From JASTVH01 sp042862465 (GTDB lineage: Bacteria > Pseudomonadota > Gammaproteobacteria > Pseudomonadales > Oleiphilaceae), in NCBI GenBank assembly GCA_042862465.1, contig JASTVH010000007.1:1-64000 (forward strand): DNA of 64,000 nucleotides, given 5' to 3'. The translations under genes and the position numbers were made by a program. The stretch's first letter is position 1. The number at the start of each line of letters is the position of its first letter. Under the pieces are notes generated by a model. The model searched no databases, was not told the DNA's origin, and worked only from the letters and a program-made list of their open reading frames with translations. Shown here in pieces: positions 34,281-43,496 of the stretch.

Positions 34281-35588
34281 TTAATCCTTGATGCGGTACT
34301 CTGCGGAACGGGCATGGGCGGTCAGGCCTTCACCCCGGGCCAGCACCGAAGCCACCCGCCCCTGGGCACTCGCCCCTTCCGGGGAGAAACCGATCAGCGA
34401 CGAGCGCTTCTGGAAATCATAAACACCCAGCGGCGAGGAAAAGCGGGCCGTACCGGACGTCGGAAGCACGTGGTTCGGTCCCGCGCAGTAATCACCCAGT
34501 GCCTCGGCGGTGTGGCGTCCCATAAAAATCGCACCGGCGTGGCGGATCTTTGGCAGCAGCGCCTCTGGGTCACCCACGGACAGCTCAAGGTGTTCCGGGG
34601 CAATGCGGTTACTGACCACCGCCGCTTCGTTCAGATCCGCGACCGCAATCAGGCCGCCGCGGTCGGAGAGACTCTTGGCGATGATTTCCGCCCGCTCCAT
34701 GGTGGGCAGCAGGCGCTCGATGCTTTCCGTAACCTTGTCCAGAAAGGCCGCATTGGGAGAAACCAGGATCGATTGGGCCTGCTCATCGTGCTCGGCCTGG
34801 GAAAACAGATCCATGGCGATCCAATCCGGATCGGTTTCGCCGTCACAGATGACCAGAATCTCCGAAGGTCCGGCCACCATATCGATGCCCACGGTGCCGA
34901 ACACTTCCCGTTTGGCGGTAGCCACGAAAATATTGCCCGGACCCACGATCTTGTCCACCGCAGGCACCGTCTCGGTGCCATAGGCCAGGGCACCGACGGC
35001 CTGAGCACCACCGATGGTGAAAATGCGGTCGACACCCGCGATAGCGGCAGCCGCCAGCACCAGATCATCCAGGTCGCCATTCGGCGCCGGGACGACCATG
35101 ACAATCTCGCTCACGCCAGCCACCTTGGCCGGTATGGCATTCATCAGTACGGAGGAAGGATAGGCGGCCTTGCCCCCCGGCACATACAGCCCTACCCGAT
35201 CCAGCGGGACCACCTGCTGGCCCAGCACGGTTCCGTCCGCCTCTTCATAGCGCCAGGACTGCTGGTTCTGATGTTCGTGGTAGACCCGCACGCGCTCGGC
35301 AGCGGCTTCCAGAGCCTCCACCCGCTCTTTGGGCACGCGCTCCATGGCAGCCTGCAAACGCGCCCTGGTCACCTCCAGCTCAGCCAGATGCTCAACCTGC
35401 AGATGATCGAAGCGCTGGGTGTATTCCAGCACGGCGGCATCGCCCCGTGTCTTGACGTCTTTCAGAATTTTCCGAACCGTATCCTGGACTTGGGAATCCG
35501 CTTCCTCTTCCCATTTCACCAGACGGTCGAGGGCCTCGTCGAAATCGACGTCGAATGTACTCAAGCGTTTCATGGTCACTTCGCTCAT
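34281..35588 (-). CDS. hisD: Histidinol dehydrogenase
   Basis: This zinc enzyme carries out the last two oxidations of histidine synthesis, from histidinol to histidine. It has 435 residues, a normal length. Diagnostic segments are VPLDRVGLYVPGGKAAYPSS, ITVGGAQAVGA-like IGGAQAVGALAYG, GPGNIFVATAKREV, and APEHLELS. The catalytic region DEQAQSILVS is present. I choose the ATG at 35588 with GGAG upstream over the longer frame to 35645. An ATG at 35573 is also possible. It lies between hisG and hisC. Confidence 0.96.
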   Translation of the reverse strand: MSEVTMKRLSTFDVDFDEALDRLVKWEEEADSQVQDTVRKILKDVKTRGDAAVLEYTQRFDHLQVEHLAELEVTRARLQAAMERVPKERVEALEAAAERVRVYHEHQNQQSWRYEEADGTVLGQQVVPLDRVGLYVPGGKAAYPSSVLMNAIPAKVAGVSEIVMVVPAPNGDLDDLVLAAAAIAGVDRIFTIGGAQAVGALAYGTETVPAVDKIVGPGNIFVATAKREVFGTVGIDMVAGPSEILVICDGETDPDWIAMDLFSQAEHDEQAQSILVSPNAAFLDKVTESIERLLPTMERAEIIAKSLSDRGGLIAVADLNEAAVVSNRIAPEHLELSVGDPEALLPKIRHAGAIFMGRHTAEALGDYCAGPNHVLPTSGTARFSSPLGVYDFQKRSSLIGFSPEGASAQGRVASVLARGEGLTAHARSAEYRIKD

Positions 35589-35630
35589 GCCGGATCTCCT
35601 GCAGGCGGCACTGGAATCATCGATCGAAGA

Positions 35631-35652
35631 AGCGACGGCACGCACCGTCGCT
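35631..35652 (-). repeat. Intercistronic hairpin hisG-hisD
   Basis: The arms AGCGACGG and CCGTCGCT (8 bp, 6-nt loop) lie in the 80-bp gap between hisG and hisD. The form matches the hairpin between hisD and hisC, again without a T run. Confidence 0.6.
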
Positions 35653-35668
35653 GCAGATAATAGTGGCG

Positions 35669-36310
35669 TCAGCCGTGCCGTTGTTCAACGGCAGCGGTCA
35701 TCTTCTCGAGGATGGGGTGGATCAGGGCGTGCTTCATTTTCATGGAGGCCCGGTTCACCACCAGTCGGGAGCTGATATGGCAGATCAGCTCGCGCGGTTC
35801 CAGGCCATTGGCCTTTAACGTGTTCCCGGTATCGACGATATCGACGATCTCGTCGGCCAGGTCAAGCAGCGGCGCCAGCTCCATGGCGCCGTACAGTTTA
35901 ATGATATCAGCCTGCTTGCCCTCACTGGCGTAGTACTGCTTGGCGAGATTGACGAATTTGGTCGCCACCCGCAGCCGCCCCCGTGGCGCTGATTCACCTT
36001 GCTTGCCGGCGGTCATCAGCTTGCAGCGGGCGATGCCCAGATCCAACGGCTCATACAGGCCTTCTCCCCCATGTTCCATCAGTACGTCCTTGCCGGTGAC
36101 ACCGAGATCGGCGCCGCCATATTGGACGTAGGTGGGCACATCCGTGGCACGGATGATCAGCAGACGCACCTGGGGATGGTTGGTTTCGAATACCAGCTTG
36201 CGGGTCTTTTCCAGATCGTCCACTGGCTCGATGCCGGCTTCCGCCAACAGCGGCAGGGTTTCCTTGAGGATGCGCCCCTTGGACAGGGCAATGGTAATAC
36301 CGTCGGTCAT
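35669..36310 (-). CDS. hisG: ATP phosphoribosyltransferase, short form
   Basis: This is the first enzyme of histidine synthesis, joining ATP and PRPP. It has 213 residues and lacks the C-terminal regulatory domain, so it is the short HisG form that works with HisZ. Conserved segments are ITIALSKGRIL, GADLGVTGKDVL and the PRPP loop EIVDIVDTGNTLKANGL. No hisZ is in this window. It starts 13 bp after the murA stop on the same strand, a neighbourhood shared with Pseudomonas. Confidence 0.95.
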   Translation of the reverse strand: MTDGITIALSKGRILKETLPLLAEAGIEPVDDLEKTRKLVFETNHPQVRLLIIRATDVPTYVQYGGADLGVTGKDVLMEHGGEGLYEPLDLGIARCKLMTAGKQGESAPRGRLRVATKFVNLAKQYYASEGKQADIIKLYGAMELAPLLDLADEIVDIVDTGNTLKANGLEPRELICHISSRLVVNRASMKMKHALIHPILEKMTAAVEQRHG

Positions 36311-36323
36311 GCTTATCCCGTTC

Positions 36324-37586
36324 CTAGCCCGGCAGTCGGCGAATACTGGCGCCGAGCAGCTGCAGTTTTTCTTCGATACACTCGTAGCCGCGGTCGATGT
36401 GGTAGATTCGATCCACCAGTGTTTCGCCTTCCGCTACCAGGCCGGCAATGACCAGACTGGCCGAGGCCCGCAGATCGGTAGCCATGACAGGCGCGCCGGT
36501 CAGATGTGGCACCCCCCGGGTAATCGCCGTGTTGCCTTCGAGTGAAATGTCCGCCCCCATGCGAATGAGTTCCTGCACGTGCATGAAGCGGTTTTCGAAG
36601 ACCGTTTCCGTGATCGACCCCATCCCTTCGGCCACCGCGTTCATGGCAACAAACTGGGCCTGCATGTCTGTTGGAAACGCAGGATAGGGTGCGGTTCTCA
36701 ACGTCACCGCCCTGGGGCGGTTGCCTTTCATGTCGAGATCGATCCAGTCCTTTCCGGTGGTGATATGGGCCCCGGCTTCTTCCAGCTTGAGCAGCACCGC
36801 TTCCATGATATCTTCGCGGGTATCCTTGATGCGGACGCGCCCACCGGTTGCAGCAGCCGCCACAAGGTAAGTGCCGGATTCCACCCGATCAGGCAGAACA
36901 TCGAAATGACAGCCATGCAGGCGCTCCACACCGTGAATCTCGATGGTGGCCGTCCCGTGACCACGAATGTCCGCGCCCATGGCAATGAGGCACTCGGCCA
37001 GATCCACCACCTCGGGCTCGCGGGCCGCGTTTTCCAGGATGGTTTTGCCATCAGCCAGGGCGGCGGCCATCATCAGGTTCTCGGTTCCGGTCACCGTGAC
37101 TGTATCGAGGAAGATGTGCGCGCCCTTCAGGCGACCGTTGGTCCGGGCGTGAATATAACCGCCTTCCACCTCGATTTCGGCCCCCATCAGTTCCAGGCCG
37201 TGCAGGTGAAGATTGACCGGCCGGCTGCCAATGGCACAGCCACCAGGCAGCGACACGTCCGCCTTGCCAAAGTGAGCCAGCAGTGGCCCCAACACGAGGA
37301 TTGATGCCCGCATGGTCTTGACCAGCTCGTACGGCGCGGTAAATTCCTTGATGGTATTGGCATGAATCTCGACGCTCATCTTCTCGTCGATCATCAGCTC
37401 GATGCCCATGCGCCCGAGCAGCTCGATCATGGTGGTGATGTCGTTCAGGTGAGGCAGGTTACCCACGGTGACCGGTTCATCCGCCAGCAACGTCGACGCC
37501 AGGATCGGCAACGCCGAGTTCTTGGCCCCGGAAATACGAATTTCACCTTCCAGGGGCTTACCACCCTTGATCAGGAGTTTATCCAC
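36324..37586 (-). CDS. murA: UDP-N-acetylglucosamine 1-carboxyvinyltransferase
   Basis: MurA carries out the first committed step of peptidoglycan synthesis, adding enolpyruvate from PEP to UDP-GlcNAc. It has 420 residues. The catalytic cysteine, which fosfomycin targets, is in SLPGGCAIGSRPVNLHLHG. The start RISGAKNSALPIL is typical. I use GTG at 37586 (MDKLLIKGG), nine bases after AGGA and matching the usual family N-terminus. The TTG at 37592 is less likely. It lies between ibaG and hisG. Confidence 0.96.
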   Translation of the reverse strand: MDKLLIKGGKPLEGEIRISGAKNSALPILASTLLADEPVTVGNLPHLNDITTMIELLGRMGIELMIDEKMSVEIHANTIKEFTAPYELVKTMRASILVLGPLLAHFGKADVSLPGGCAIGSRPVNLHLHGLELMGAEIEVEGGYIHARTNGRLKGAHIFLDTVTVTGTENLMMAAALADGKTILENAAREPEVVDLAECLIAMGADIRGHGTATIEIHGVERLHGCHFDVLPDRVESGTYLVAAAATGGRVRIKDTREDIMEAVLLKLEEAGAHITTGKDWIDLDMKGNRPRAVTLRTAPYPAFPTDMQAQFVAMNAVAEGMGSITETVFENRFMHVQELIRMGADISLEGNTAITRGVPHLTGAPVMATDLRASASLVIAGLVAEGETLVDRIYHIDRGYECIEEKLQLLGASIRRLPG

Positions 37587-37652
37587 ACTCAATCATCCTG
37601 TTGGCTGCGACACGGAAAGGCGAGCAAGGCACCCTTGCCGGTTCCTGAATCA

Positions 37653-37895
37653 TCAGGCCTGTTGGGCCTGCCATTCTTCTGGAGTGTACGCCTTGATGGT
37701 CAGGGCGTGTATGGTCCCGTCACCCAGTGGGCCGGACAAGGCACCGTATACCAGTTGCTGCTTTTTGACTGCTGAGAGGCCGGCAAAGCGCTCGCCGATG
37801 GCCACCACCAGATAGTGATTGCCGTCGTTCTGCACCTTGATTTCACAATCTGGCAGGTGCTCACGCACCATTGCCTCTACCGCTTGCGGATCCAT
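37653..37895 (-). CDS. ibaG: BolA family protein IbaG
   Basis: This is an 80-residue BolA-like protein. IbaG-type members bind iron-sulfur clusters with monothiol glutaredoxins and are linked to acid stress. The sequence MDPQAVEAMVREHLPDCEI and the helix-turn segment around SAVKKQQLVYGAL fit the family, and HALTIKAYTPEEW is the usual end. The ATG at 37895 has GGGGAG five bases upstream. The longer frame to 38018 is not supported. It lies between mlaB and murA, as in Escherichia coli. Confidence 0.93.
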   Translation of the reverse strand: MDPQAVEAMVREHLPDCEIKVQNDGNHYLVVAIGERFAGLSAVKKQQLVYGALSGPLGDGTIHALTIKAYTPEEWQAQQA

Positions 37896-38118
37896 CACGT
37901 CTCCCCAAAATCTGATATACCGTCCACGGACTTTCCGGGGGCTTGCCCCAAAAGCCACGACGAAAGACACGAATTGTACCCAAATCCAGCGCGGGGCTAA
38001 ACAGGCATGTCGGGGCATGCCTTTTCAGGTCGGTCTTCAGGGCAATCACGGTGGGAGTATCAGGGGGTGGCCGGGGCGGCCCCATTACCGGCAGGTCGGC
38101 AATGCAGCAGGAAACCCG

Positions 38119-38469
38119 CTAGCGCTGGAACTCGGCTTCCCGATCAACCGAGGCGAAGGGCAGCAGCGTATCCAGACCGCTCACCCTGGCCATATCGAAC
38201 AGCTTTGGCGGGATATGGACCAGAATCAGCTCGATGCCCTGGCGGCGAGCCAGGCGCATCCAGCACAGCAAGAGAGACAGCACGACACTGCTAAAGCTTT
38301 CCAGGCCGGACAGATCCAGCTTCATCTCGCCCTCGGCCCGGCGCAGGGCCTGCTCGCCCTGCTCCCTGGCCGCAACGATATTATCGTTGTCGAGGTGACC
38401 GCCAAGGAACAGCGTCCCCTGATCAAACGTCACCTGCGCCTGGGGCGCACCGCCGTCACTGTGCGGCAT
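38119..38469 (-). CDS. mlaB: STAS-domain protein MlaB
   Basis: This is a small cytoplasmic STAS protein of 116 residues that binds the MlaF ATPase and supports the MlaFEDB phospholipid transporter. The STAS core KLDLSGLESFSSVVLSLLL carries the conserved serines. The ATG at 38469 lies 14 bases inside the end of mlaC. The longer frame to 38601 is mlaC in another frame. It is the last gene of the mla set, followed by a gap of 223 bp before ibaG. Confidence 0.9.
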   Translation of the reverse strand: MPHSDGGAPQAQVTFDQGTLFLGGHLDNDNIVAAREQGEQALRRAEGEMKLDLSGLESFSSVVLSLLLCWMRLARRQGIELILVHIPPKLFDMARVSGLDTLLPFASVDREAEFQR

Positions 38470-39121
38470 TGTCCGCGCTCTCCTGCGCCGGCTTCTTCTC
38501 GAACTCGTCCAGCTTGCTGGTCCAGTCGTCGATAACCGCTTGAATGTCGCCCCGATGCTTTTCCAGGGAAGACTCAAAACGCTCGCGGAAGGCCAGACCA
38601 ATGTTCACACCCTCCACGATCACATTCTCCATCATCCACTGGTCCTCGCCCTTACGGAACATGGAATAAGTGACCTTGTAGCGCTTGCCGCTGCCGGACA
38701 CGATCTCCATATCAACAGTCGCCCGGTCAGGATGGTTGGGCATGATACGGGCATCCCCCATCTTGACCTCGAAATTCTCGGTATCCACCAGGGCACCAGC
38801 GTAGGTGTTGAACAGACTGCGCTTGAACTTCTCGACAAATTCATCCCGCTGTTCCGGGGAAGCCTGATGAGCATAACGGCCCATCACCCGGGCGGCGATA
38901 CGGCGAAAGGCCACAAACGGCTGCAGCTCCTGCTCCATCTCCCGGTAAAATCTGTCGCGATCGTTTTCGAAGGAGCCGCGCAGCTGGTCAAGCTTGTCCG
39001 CCAGTTGCTCGGTGTTGGTGGCCACATATTCCTTGAGCGCCTCGGCGTCACTACTCGCCAGGGCCACCATCGGCAACCACAAGACCAGCCCCATGAAAAA
39101 CGCACGCAATGCCATGGTCAT
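38456..39121 (-). CDS. mlaC: Periplasmic phospholipid-binding protein MlaC
   Basis: This is the soluble periplasmic shuttle that carries phospholipids between the MlaA complex and MlaFEDB. It has 221 residues. A signal peptide (ALRAFFMGLVLWLPMVALA) precedes SSDAEALKEYV. The Tol-Tol-Ttg2 family is shown by FVEKFKRSLFNTYAGAL and VIVEGVNIGLAFRERF. The ATG at 39121 is used, with an ATG at 39115 also possible. It follows mlaD by about 60 bp and overlaps mlaB by 14 bases. Confidence 0.94.
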   Translation of the reverse strand: MTMALRAFFMGLVLWLPMVALASSDAEALKEYVATNTEQLADKLDQLRGSFENDRDRFYREMEQELQPFVAFRRIAARVMGRYAHQASPEQRDEFVEKFKRSLFNTYAGALVDTENFEVKMGDARIMPNHPDRATVDMEIVSGSGKRYKVTYSMFRKGEDQWMMENVIVEGVNIGLAFRERFESSLEKHRGDIQAVIDDWTSKLDEFEKKPAQESADNAAQ

Positions 39122-39180
39122 TACCTCTATCCTCTATTCATTCAGGTGACCGTGAGCCGTCACCCCTTGCCGCCCTTATT

Positions 39181-39633
39181 TTACTGGCCGGCAGCGAATT
39201 TGCTGATCAGACTTTCGATATTCAGTGCCGACTGAGTGCCATAGAACCGGTCGCCGGAAGCCATGTATTCCATATCGGCTCCAATCGAAATATCCACATA
39301 TTTCTCGCCCAGCAGGCCAGCCGTCCTGATAACGGCCGTACTGTCGGTTGGGATGTTGTCGACGCTGTTGCGAATCGACATCTCCACCTTGGCCTGATAG
39401 GTATCGCGATCCAGGGCCACAGCGGTCACGGTGCCTACCTCAACGCCGGCCATGGAGACCTTGGCCCGCTCGCTCAGCCCGCCAATGTCATTGAAGTAAG
39501 CGTAAACCTTGTAAGTTTGCTCGGTCGTGGCATTGATCGAAAGACCACTCACCTGCAGGGCCAGAAAAACCAGCGCCCCTGCCCCGGCGACCACGAAGGC
39601 ACCCACAACCAGTTCCAGCATCCGCTGTTGCAT
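39181..39633 (-). CDS. mlaD: MCE-domain protein MlaD
   Basis: This is the inner-membrane-anchored MCE protein that forms the hexameric ring of the Mla transporter. It has 150 residues. One N-terminal membrane helix (VVGAFVVAGAGALVFLAL) leads to the MCE domain with GLSERAKVSMAGVEVGTV and TAGLLGEKYVDI. The ATG at 39633 overlaps the mlaE stop by one base (TGATG) and has GGAGG upstream. Confidence 0.95.
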   Translation of the reverse strand: MQQRMLELVVGAFVVAGAGALVFLALQVSGLSINATTEQTYKVYAYFNDIGGLSERAKVSMAGVEVGTVTAVALDRDTYQAKVEMSIRNSVDNIPTDSTAVIRTAGLLGEKYVDISIGADMEYMASGDRFYGTQSALNIESLISKFAAGQ

Positions 39634-40418
39634 CAAAACCCTCCAAACATGAGTGCCGTCAATACAAAATCCAACCCCAGGACCGCAAGCGATGAATAGA
39701 CCACGGTCTTGGTTGTGGCGTTACTGATTCCCTCTGAGGTGGGAACGCTGTCGTACCCCTGGTAGACGGCAATCCAGGTACACACGAAACCGAAGACAAG
39801 GCTCTTTATAATACCATTGAGTACATCATCGCCGAAGTCGACCGAAGCCTGCATATTGGCCCAGAACGAACCCTCATAGACCCCGAGCCAGTCGACCCCC
39901 ACGAGCATGCCCCCCCAAATGCCGACTACGCTGAAAATCACGGCCAGGATCGGCATGGCAATAAAGCCGCCCCACAAGCGTGGCGCCACGACCCGGCGCA
40001 GGGGATCGACCCCCATCATTTCCATGCTGGACAGTTGCTCGGTCGCCTTCATCAGCCCGATTTCCGCGGTCAACGCCGACCCGGCGCGACCCGCGAACAG
40101 CAGCGCCGTGACCACCGGGGACAGCTCCCGAACCAGGGTGAGCGCCACCATTTGCCCAATCGCCTGCTCGGAGCCGTAATCCACCAGGATAGTGTAGCCC
40201 TGAAGACCCAGCACCATCCCGATAAAGAGGCCGGAAACAACGATAATCGCCATGGACAGCACGCCAATGCCGTAAATCTGGCGCAGCAGTAGTGGCAGAC
40301 CGGTGCGAATGTTGGGCACGCCAAACAGGGACTGCAGCAGAAACAGCCCGGAGCGGCCGATGGACGCCAGCGTATCCAGTGTCAACTGGCCGACGTAAGC
40401 CACGCGATCGGCAATCAC
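39633..40418 (-). CDS. mlaE: Mla ABC transporter permease MlaE
   Basis: This is the integral-membrane permease of the MlaFEDB phospholipid transporter, 261 residues. It has five or six hydrophobic segments, and the family blocks RELSPVVTALLFAGRAGSALTAEIG and MEMMGVDPLRRVVAPRL. It starts with GTG and overlaps the mlaF stop by 4 bases (GTGA), so translation is coupled to mlaF. Confidence 0.95.
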   Translation of the reverse strand: MIADRVAYVGQLTLDTLASIGRSGLFLLQSLFGVPNIRTGLPLLLRQIYGIGVLSMAIIVVSGLFIGMVLGLQGYTILVDYGSEQAIGQMVALTLVRELSPVVTALLFAGRAGSALTAEIGLMKATEQLSSMEMMGVDPLRRVVAPRLWGGFIAMPILAVIFSVVGIWGGMLVGVDWLGVYEGSFWANMQASVDFGDDVLNGIIKSLVFGFVCTWIAVYQGYDSVPTSEGISNATTKTVVYSSLAVLGLDFVLTALMFGGF

Positions 40419-41221
40419 AAGTCAGCCTCCAGCAAATCGCTGCCATACTCTGCAGCCGGATAGTGAAACGGTACCGGCCCATCGGGTAATCCATTCAGGA
40501 ACTGGCGCACCAGGGGCGAATCCTGTTGCTTGAGTTCGGCCGGCGTACCCTGCCCGATAACCCGCCCGTCGGCGATGAGGCAGACATGGTCGGCAATACT
40601 CAGTGATTCCGGCACGTCATGGGATACCAGAATACTGGTAAGCCCGAGGGTATCGTTCAGCAGACGAATCAACTGCACCAGCACCCCCATGGCAATCGGA
40701 TCCTGTCCCGCGAAAGGCTCGTCGTACATAATCAGATCGGGGTCAAGGGCCATACTGCGAGCCAGTGCCACCCGACGCGTCATGCCGCCGGACAGCTCGG
40801 AAGGCATCAGATTCCGGGCGCCGCGCAGCCCGACAGCGTGCAATTTCATCAGCACGATGTCGCGAATCATATCGTCCGGGAGTTTGGTATGCACACGCAG
40901 GGGAAAAGCCACGTTCTCGAAGGCACTCAGGTCTGAAAACAGCGCCCCGCTCTGGAATAGCATGCCCATGCGTTCTCGAAGCGTATAGAGTTCCTTGCGA
41001 CCAAGCCTGGGTACCTCGAGGCCGTCCACCTTGATCGATCCCCGGCGTGGCTTCAGCTGCCCGCCGATCAGCTTGAGCAGAGTGGTTTTGCCGGTTCCAC
41101 TGGGCCCCATGATGGCCGTCACCTTGCCACGGGGAACGTCAATATTGACACCATCAAAGATGCATCGACTTCCGCGACTGAAGACCAGGTCCCTGATTTC
41201 TACGAAATTATCCTGAGACAT
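40415..41221 (-). CDS. mlaF: Mla ABC transporter ATP-binding protein MlaF
   Basis: This is the cytoplasmic ATPase of the Mla system, which keeps the outer membrane asymmetric by moving phospholipids. It has 268 residues. Walker A is GPSGTGKTT, the signature is LSGGMTRRVALAR, and Walker B is DLIMYDEPFAGQD. I take the ATG at 41221 (MSQDNFVEIRDL). The longer frame to 41314 has no family match. It is the first gene of the minus-strand mlaFEDCB-ibaG-murA-his series. Its promoter should be in the following gap. Confidence 0.95.
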   Translation of the reverse strand: MSQDNFVEIRDLVFSRGSRCIFDGVNIDVPRGKVTAIMGPSGTGKTTLLKLIGGQLKPRRGSIKVDGLEVPRLGRKELYTLRERMGMLFQSGALFSDLSAFENVAFPLRVHTKLPDDMIRDIVLMKLHAVGLRGARNLMPSELSGGMTRRVALARSMALDPDLIMYDEPFAGQDPIAMGVLVQLIRLLNDTLGLTSILVSHDVPESLSIADHVCLIADGRVIGQGTPAELKQQDSPLVRQFLNGLPDGPVPFHYPAAEYGSDLLEADL

Positions 41222-41515
41222 ACGACGTTCGACACTCCACCCTCTCTTCGACCCACCGGGTTTGGCAGGCGTAACAGTATTGCATGTCCACGCCCCACTC
41301 AAGCACCAAGACAAAGGATTACACCTCCCTCACCCCCTAACAGGCGCCGCAGCATCGTAGGGTACCTGGAAAATCTGCCGCTTCCCTTAAGCCGCCGGAA
41401 AAAATCCCTCCCGGCCACCTGCAGTCACCCATCGCCCCTCGGCAAGCCGCCATTGCAGCCGTTCGCCGCACCCTTCACAATTGCGCCTCTCCCGTTCAAT
41501 ACTACGGCAGGCACT
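41222..41515. other. Divergent intergenic region mlaF-yrbG
   Basis: This 294-bp gap separates the mla genes (minus) from yrbG and the LPS genes (plus). It must hold promoters for both directions. I see no clear consensus element, hairpin with T run or small gene in it. Confidence 0.5.
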
Positions 41516-42511
41516 ATGATCTACTTTATTCTGGCGATCATCGCAGGCTTGGCGCTGCTGGTCTGGAGCGCCGACCGGTTCGTGGAAGGCTCCGTTGGCA
41601 TGGCCCGGAATCTCGGCATGTCGCCCATGATGATCGGCCTGACGGTGGTTGCCTTCGGCACCTCCGCACCGGAAATCCTGGTTTCCGCCACTGCTGCAGT
41701 GACCGGTGCCCCCGACATGGCGGTGGGCAACGCACTCGGTTCCAATATCGCCAATATCGGCCTGGTACTGGGAGTGACCGCCCTGATCAGCCCACTTCCC
41801 CTGAAGCGCATTGTGCTCAAGCGCGAATTTCCCGTTCTGTTGATCGCCACCCTGGTGGCCTACGGCCTGCTCCGGGACCAACAGCTTGACCGCCTCGATG
41901 GCCTGATCTTTTTTGCCCTCATGGGGCTGGCCCTGTTTGCGCTCTCCCGTGGCACCGAGGGCGCTGCGGAACTGATCGATGAAGTCCGTGAGCAGCCGGT
42001 GCGTTCACTTTCCCAGGATATCCTCTGGTTCGCCGCCAGCCTGGCCTTGCTGATAGCCAGTTCACGCCTGCTGGTCTGGGGTGCATCGGGAATCGCCCTG
42101 GAGCTGGGTGTCAGCGATCTGATCATCGGCCTGACCATTGTGGCCATCGGCACCAGCCTGCCGGAACTGGCTGCCTGCGTCGCCAGCGCTCTCAAAGGTC
42201 ATCATGATGTGGCGCTGGGCAACATCATCGGATCCAACCTTTTCAATCTGCTGGTGGTTCTGGCCATTCCCGCACTGGTGGCCCCCATGCCGCTGGAAGA
42301 AGAGGTCCTGATCCGAGACTACGCCACCATGACGCTGCTGACCGTTACGCTCGCCCTCTTCGCCTATATCATGTGGAAGAAGGGCAAACTGGCCCGCTTC
42401 GAAGGTGGTATACTGCTGGCGATTTACCTGGCCTACACCCTGTTGATTTACTCTGCTGCCAAGTATGGCACGAGTATCAAGGCCCTGCTCTCAACCAGTC
42501 CCTTTGCCTGA
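41516..42511 (+). CDS. yrbG: Calcium/sodium antiporter YrbG family
   Basis: This is an inner-membrane cation exchanger of 331 residues in the K+-dependent Na+/Ca2+ exchanger family. Two inverted alpha-repeats are seen: VVAFGTSAPEILVS with GNALGSNIANIGLVLG, and IVAIGTSLPELAA with GNIIGSNLFNLLVVL. About ten membrane segments are present. The ATG at 41516 begins the first helix; the upstream frame is not needed. As in Escherichia coli, it precedes kdsD. Confidence 0.93.
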   Translation: MIYFILAIIAGLALLVWSADRFVEGSVGMARNLGMSPMMIGLTVVAFGTSAPEILVSATAAVTGAPDMAVGNALGSNIANIGLVLGVTALISPLPLKRIVLKREFPVLLIATLVAYGLLRDQQLDRLDGLIFFALMGLALFALSRGTEGAAELIDEVREQPVRSLSQDILWFAASLALLIASSRLLVWGASGIALELGVSDLIIGLTIVAIGTSLPELAACVASALKGHHDVALGNIIGSNLFNLLVVLAIPALVAPMPLEEEVLIRDYATMTLLTVTLALFAYIMWKKGKLARFEGGILLAIYLAYTLLIYSAAKYGTSIKALLSTSPFA

Positions 42512-42521
42512 ACAGGATGCT

Positions 42522-43496
42522 ATGCAACAGTCTCATCAATACATCGAATCTGCCCGTCGCGCCGTGGAAATCGAACGCGACGCCATCACGGCCATGCTCG
42601 ATCGCCTCGACGAGAGCTTCATCAAGGCCTGTGAAATGATGATGGCCTGCAAGGGCCGTGTGGTGGTCACCGGCATGGGCAAATCCGGCCATATCGGAAA
42701 CAAGATCGCCGCCACCCTGGCGAGCACCGGCACGCCGTCCTTTTTCGTCCACCCCGGTGAAGCCAGTCACGGCGACCTGGGCATGATCACCGGCGACGAT
42801 GTGGTTCTGGCCATATCCAATTCCGGTGGCACCTCTGAAGTACTGACCATTCTCCCCCTGCTCAAGCGCATGGGCGCGCCGTTGATCAGCATGACCGGAA
42901 AAGGTGATTCCGCCCTGGCCCGCCAGGCCGACGTCAATCTCGACATCAGCGTGGCCCAGGAAGCCTGCCCGCTGGGTCTGGCTCCCACGTCCAGCACCAC
43001 CGTCACCCTGGTCCTTGGCGATGCCCTGGCCGTGGCCCTGCTGGAAGCCCGCGGCTTCAGTGCCGAGGATTTTGCCCTGTCCCATCCAGGCGGCAGTCTG
43101 GGCCGACGCCTGCTGCTCAAGGTGAGTGACATCATGCACACCGGCGAGCGCCTGCCCCAGGTCAGTGAAAAAACACTAATGACAGAGGCACTCCTGGAAA
43201 TCTCCCGCAAGGGCCTGGGCATGACCGCCATCACCGATGACGACAACCACGTCATCGGGGTGTTCACCGACGGCGATCTGCGCCGTGTACTGGACCGGGG
43301 ACTGGATGTACACCGCACCGAGATCGGCGAAGTCATGACCCGCGGCTGCAAGACGGTGGGCGCCAACATCCTCGCGGCCCAGGCCCTGAACCTGATGGAC
43401 GAGAAAAAGATCAACGGCCTGCTGGTTACCGACGAGGACAACCACCTGATCGGTGCCCTCAACATGCACGATTTGCTCAGGGCAGGAGTGGTCTGA
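42522..43496 (+). CDS. kdsD: Arabinose-5-phosphate isomerase
   Basis: This enzyme interconverts ribulose 5-phosphate and arabinose 5-phosphate, the first step to Kdo for LPS. It has 324 residues. The SIS domain (VVVTGMGKSGHIGNKIAATL, with SNSGGTSEVL) is followed by two CBS domains (VSDIMHTGERLP and IGEVMTRGCKTV). The start has AGGA just upstream. Its stop overlaps the kdsC ATG by one base. Confidence 0.96.
   Translation: MQQSHQYIESARRAVEIERDAITAMLDRLDESFIKACEMMMACKGRVVVTGMGKSGHIGNKIAATLASTGTPSFFVHPGEASHGDLGMITGDDVVLAISNSGGTSEVLTILPLLKRMGAPLISMTGKGDSALARQADVNLDISVAQEACPLGLAPTSSTTVTLVLGDALAVALLEARGFSAEDFALSHPGGSLGRRLLLKVSDIMHTGERLPQVSEKTLMTEALLEISRKGLGMTAITDDDNHVIGVFTDGDLRRVLDRGLDVHRTEIGEVMTRGCKTVGANILAAQALNLMDEKKINGLLVTDEDNHLIGALNMHDLLRAGVV

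Noticed and set aside
34152..35660. A 502-codon plus-strand open frame opposite hisD
   Set aside because: It is the complement of a highly conserved hisD gene and has no family features of its own.
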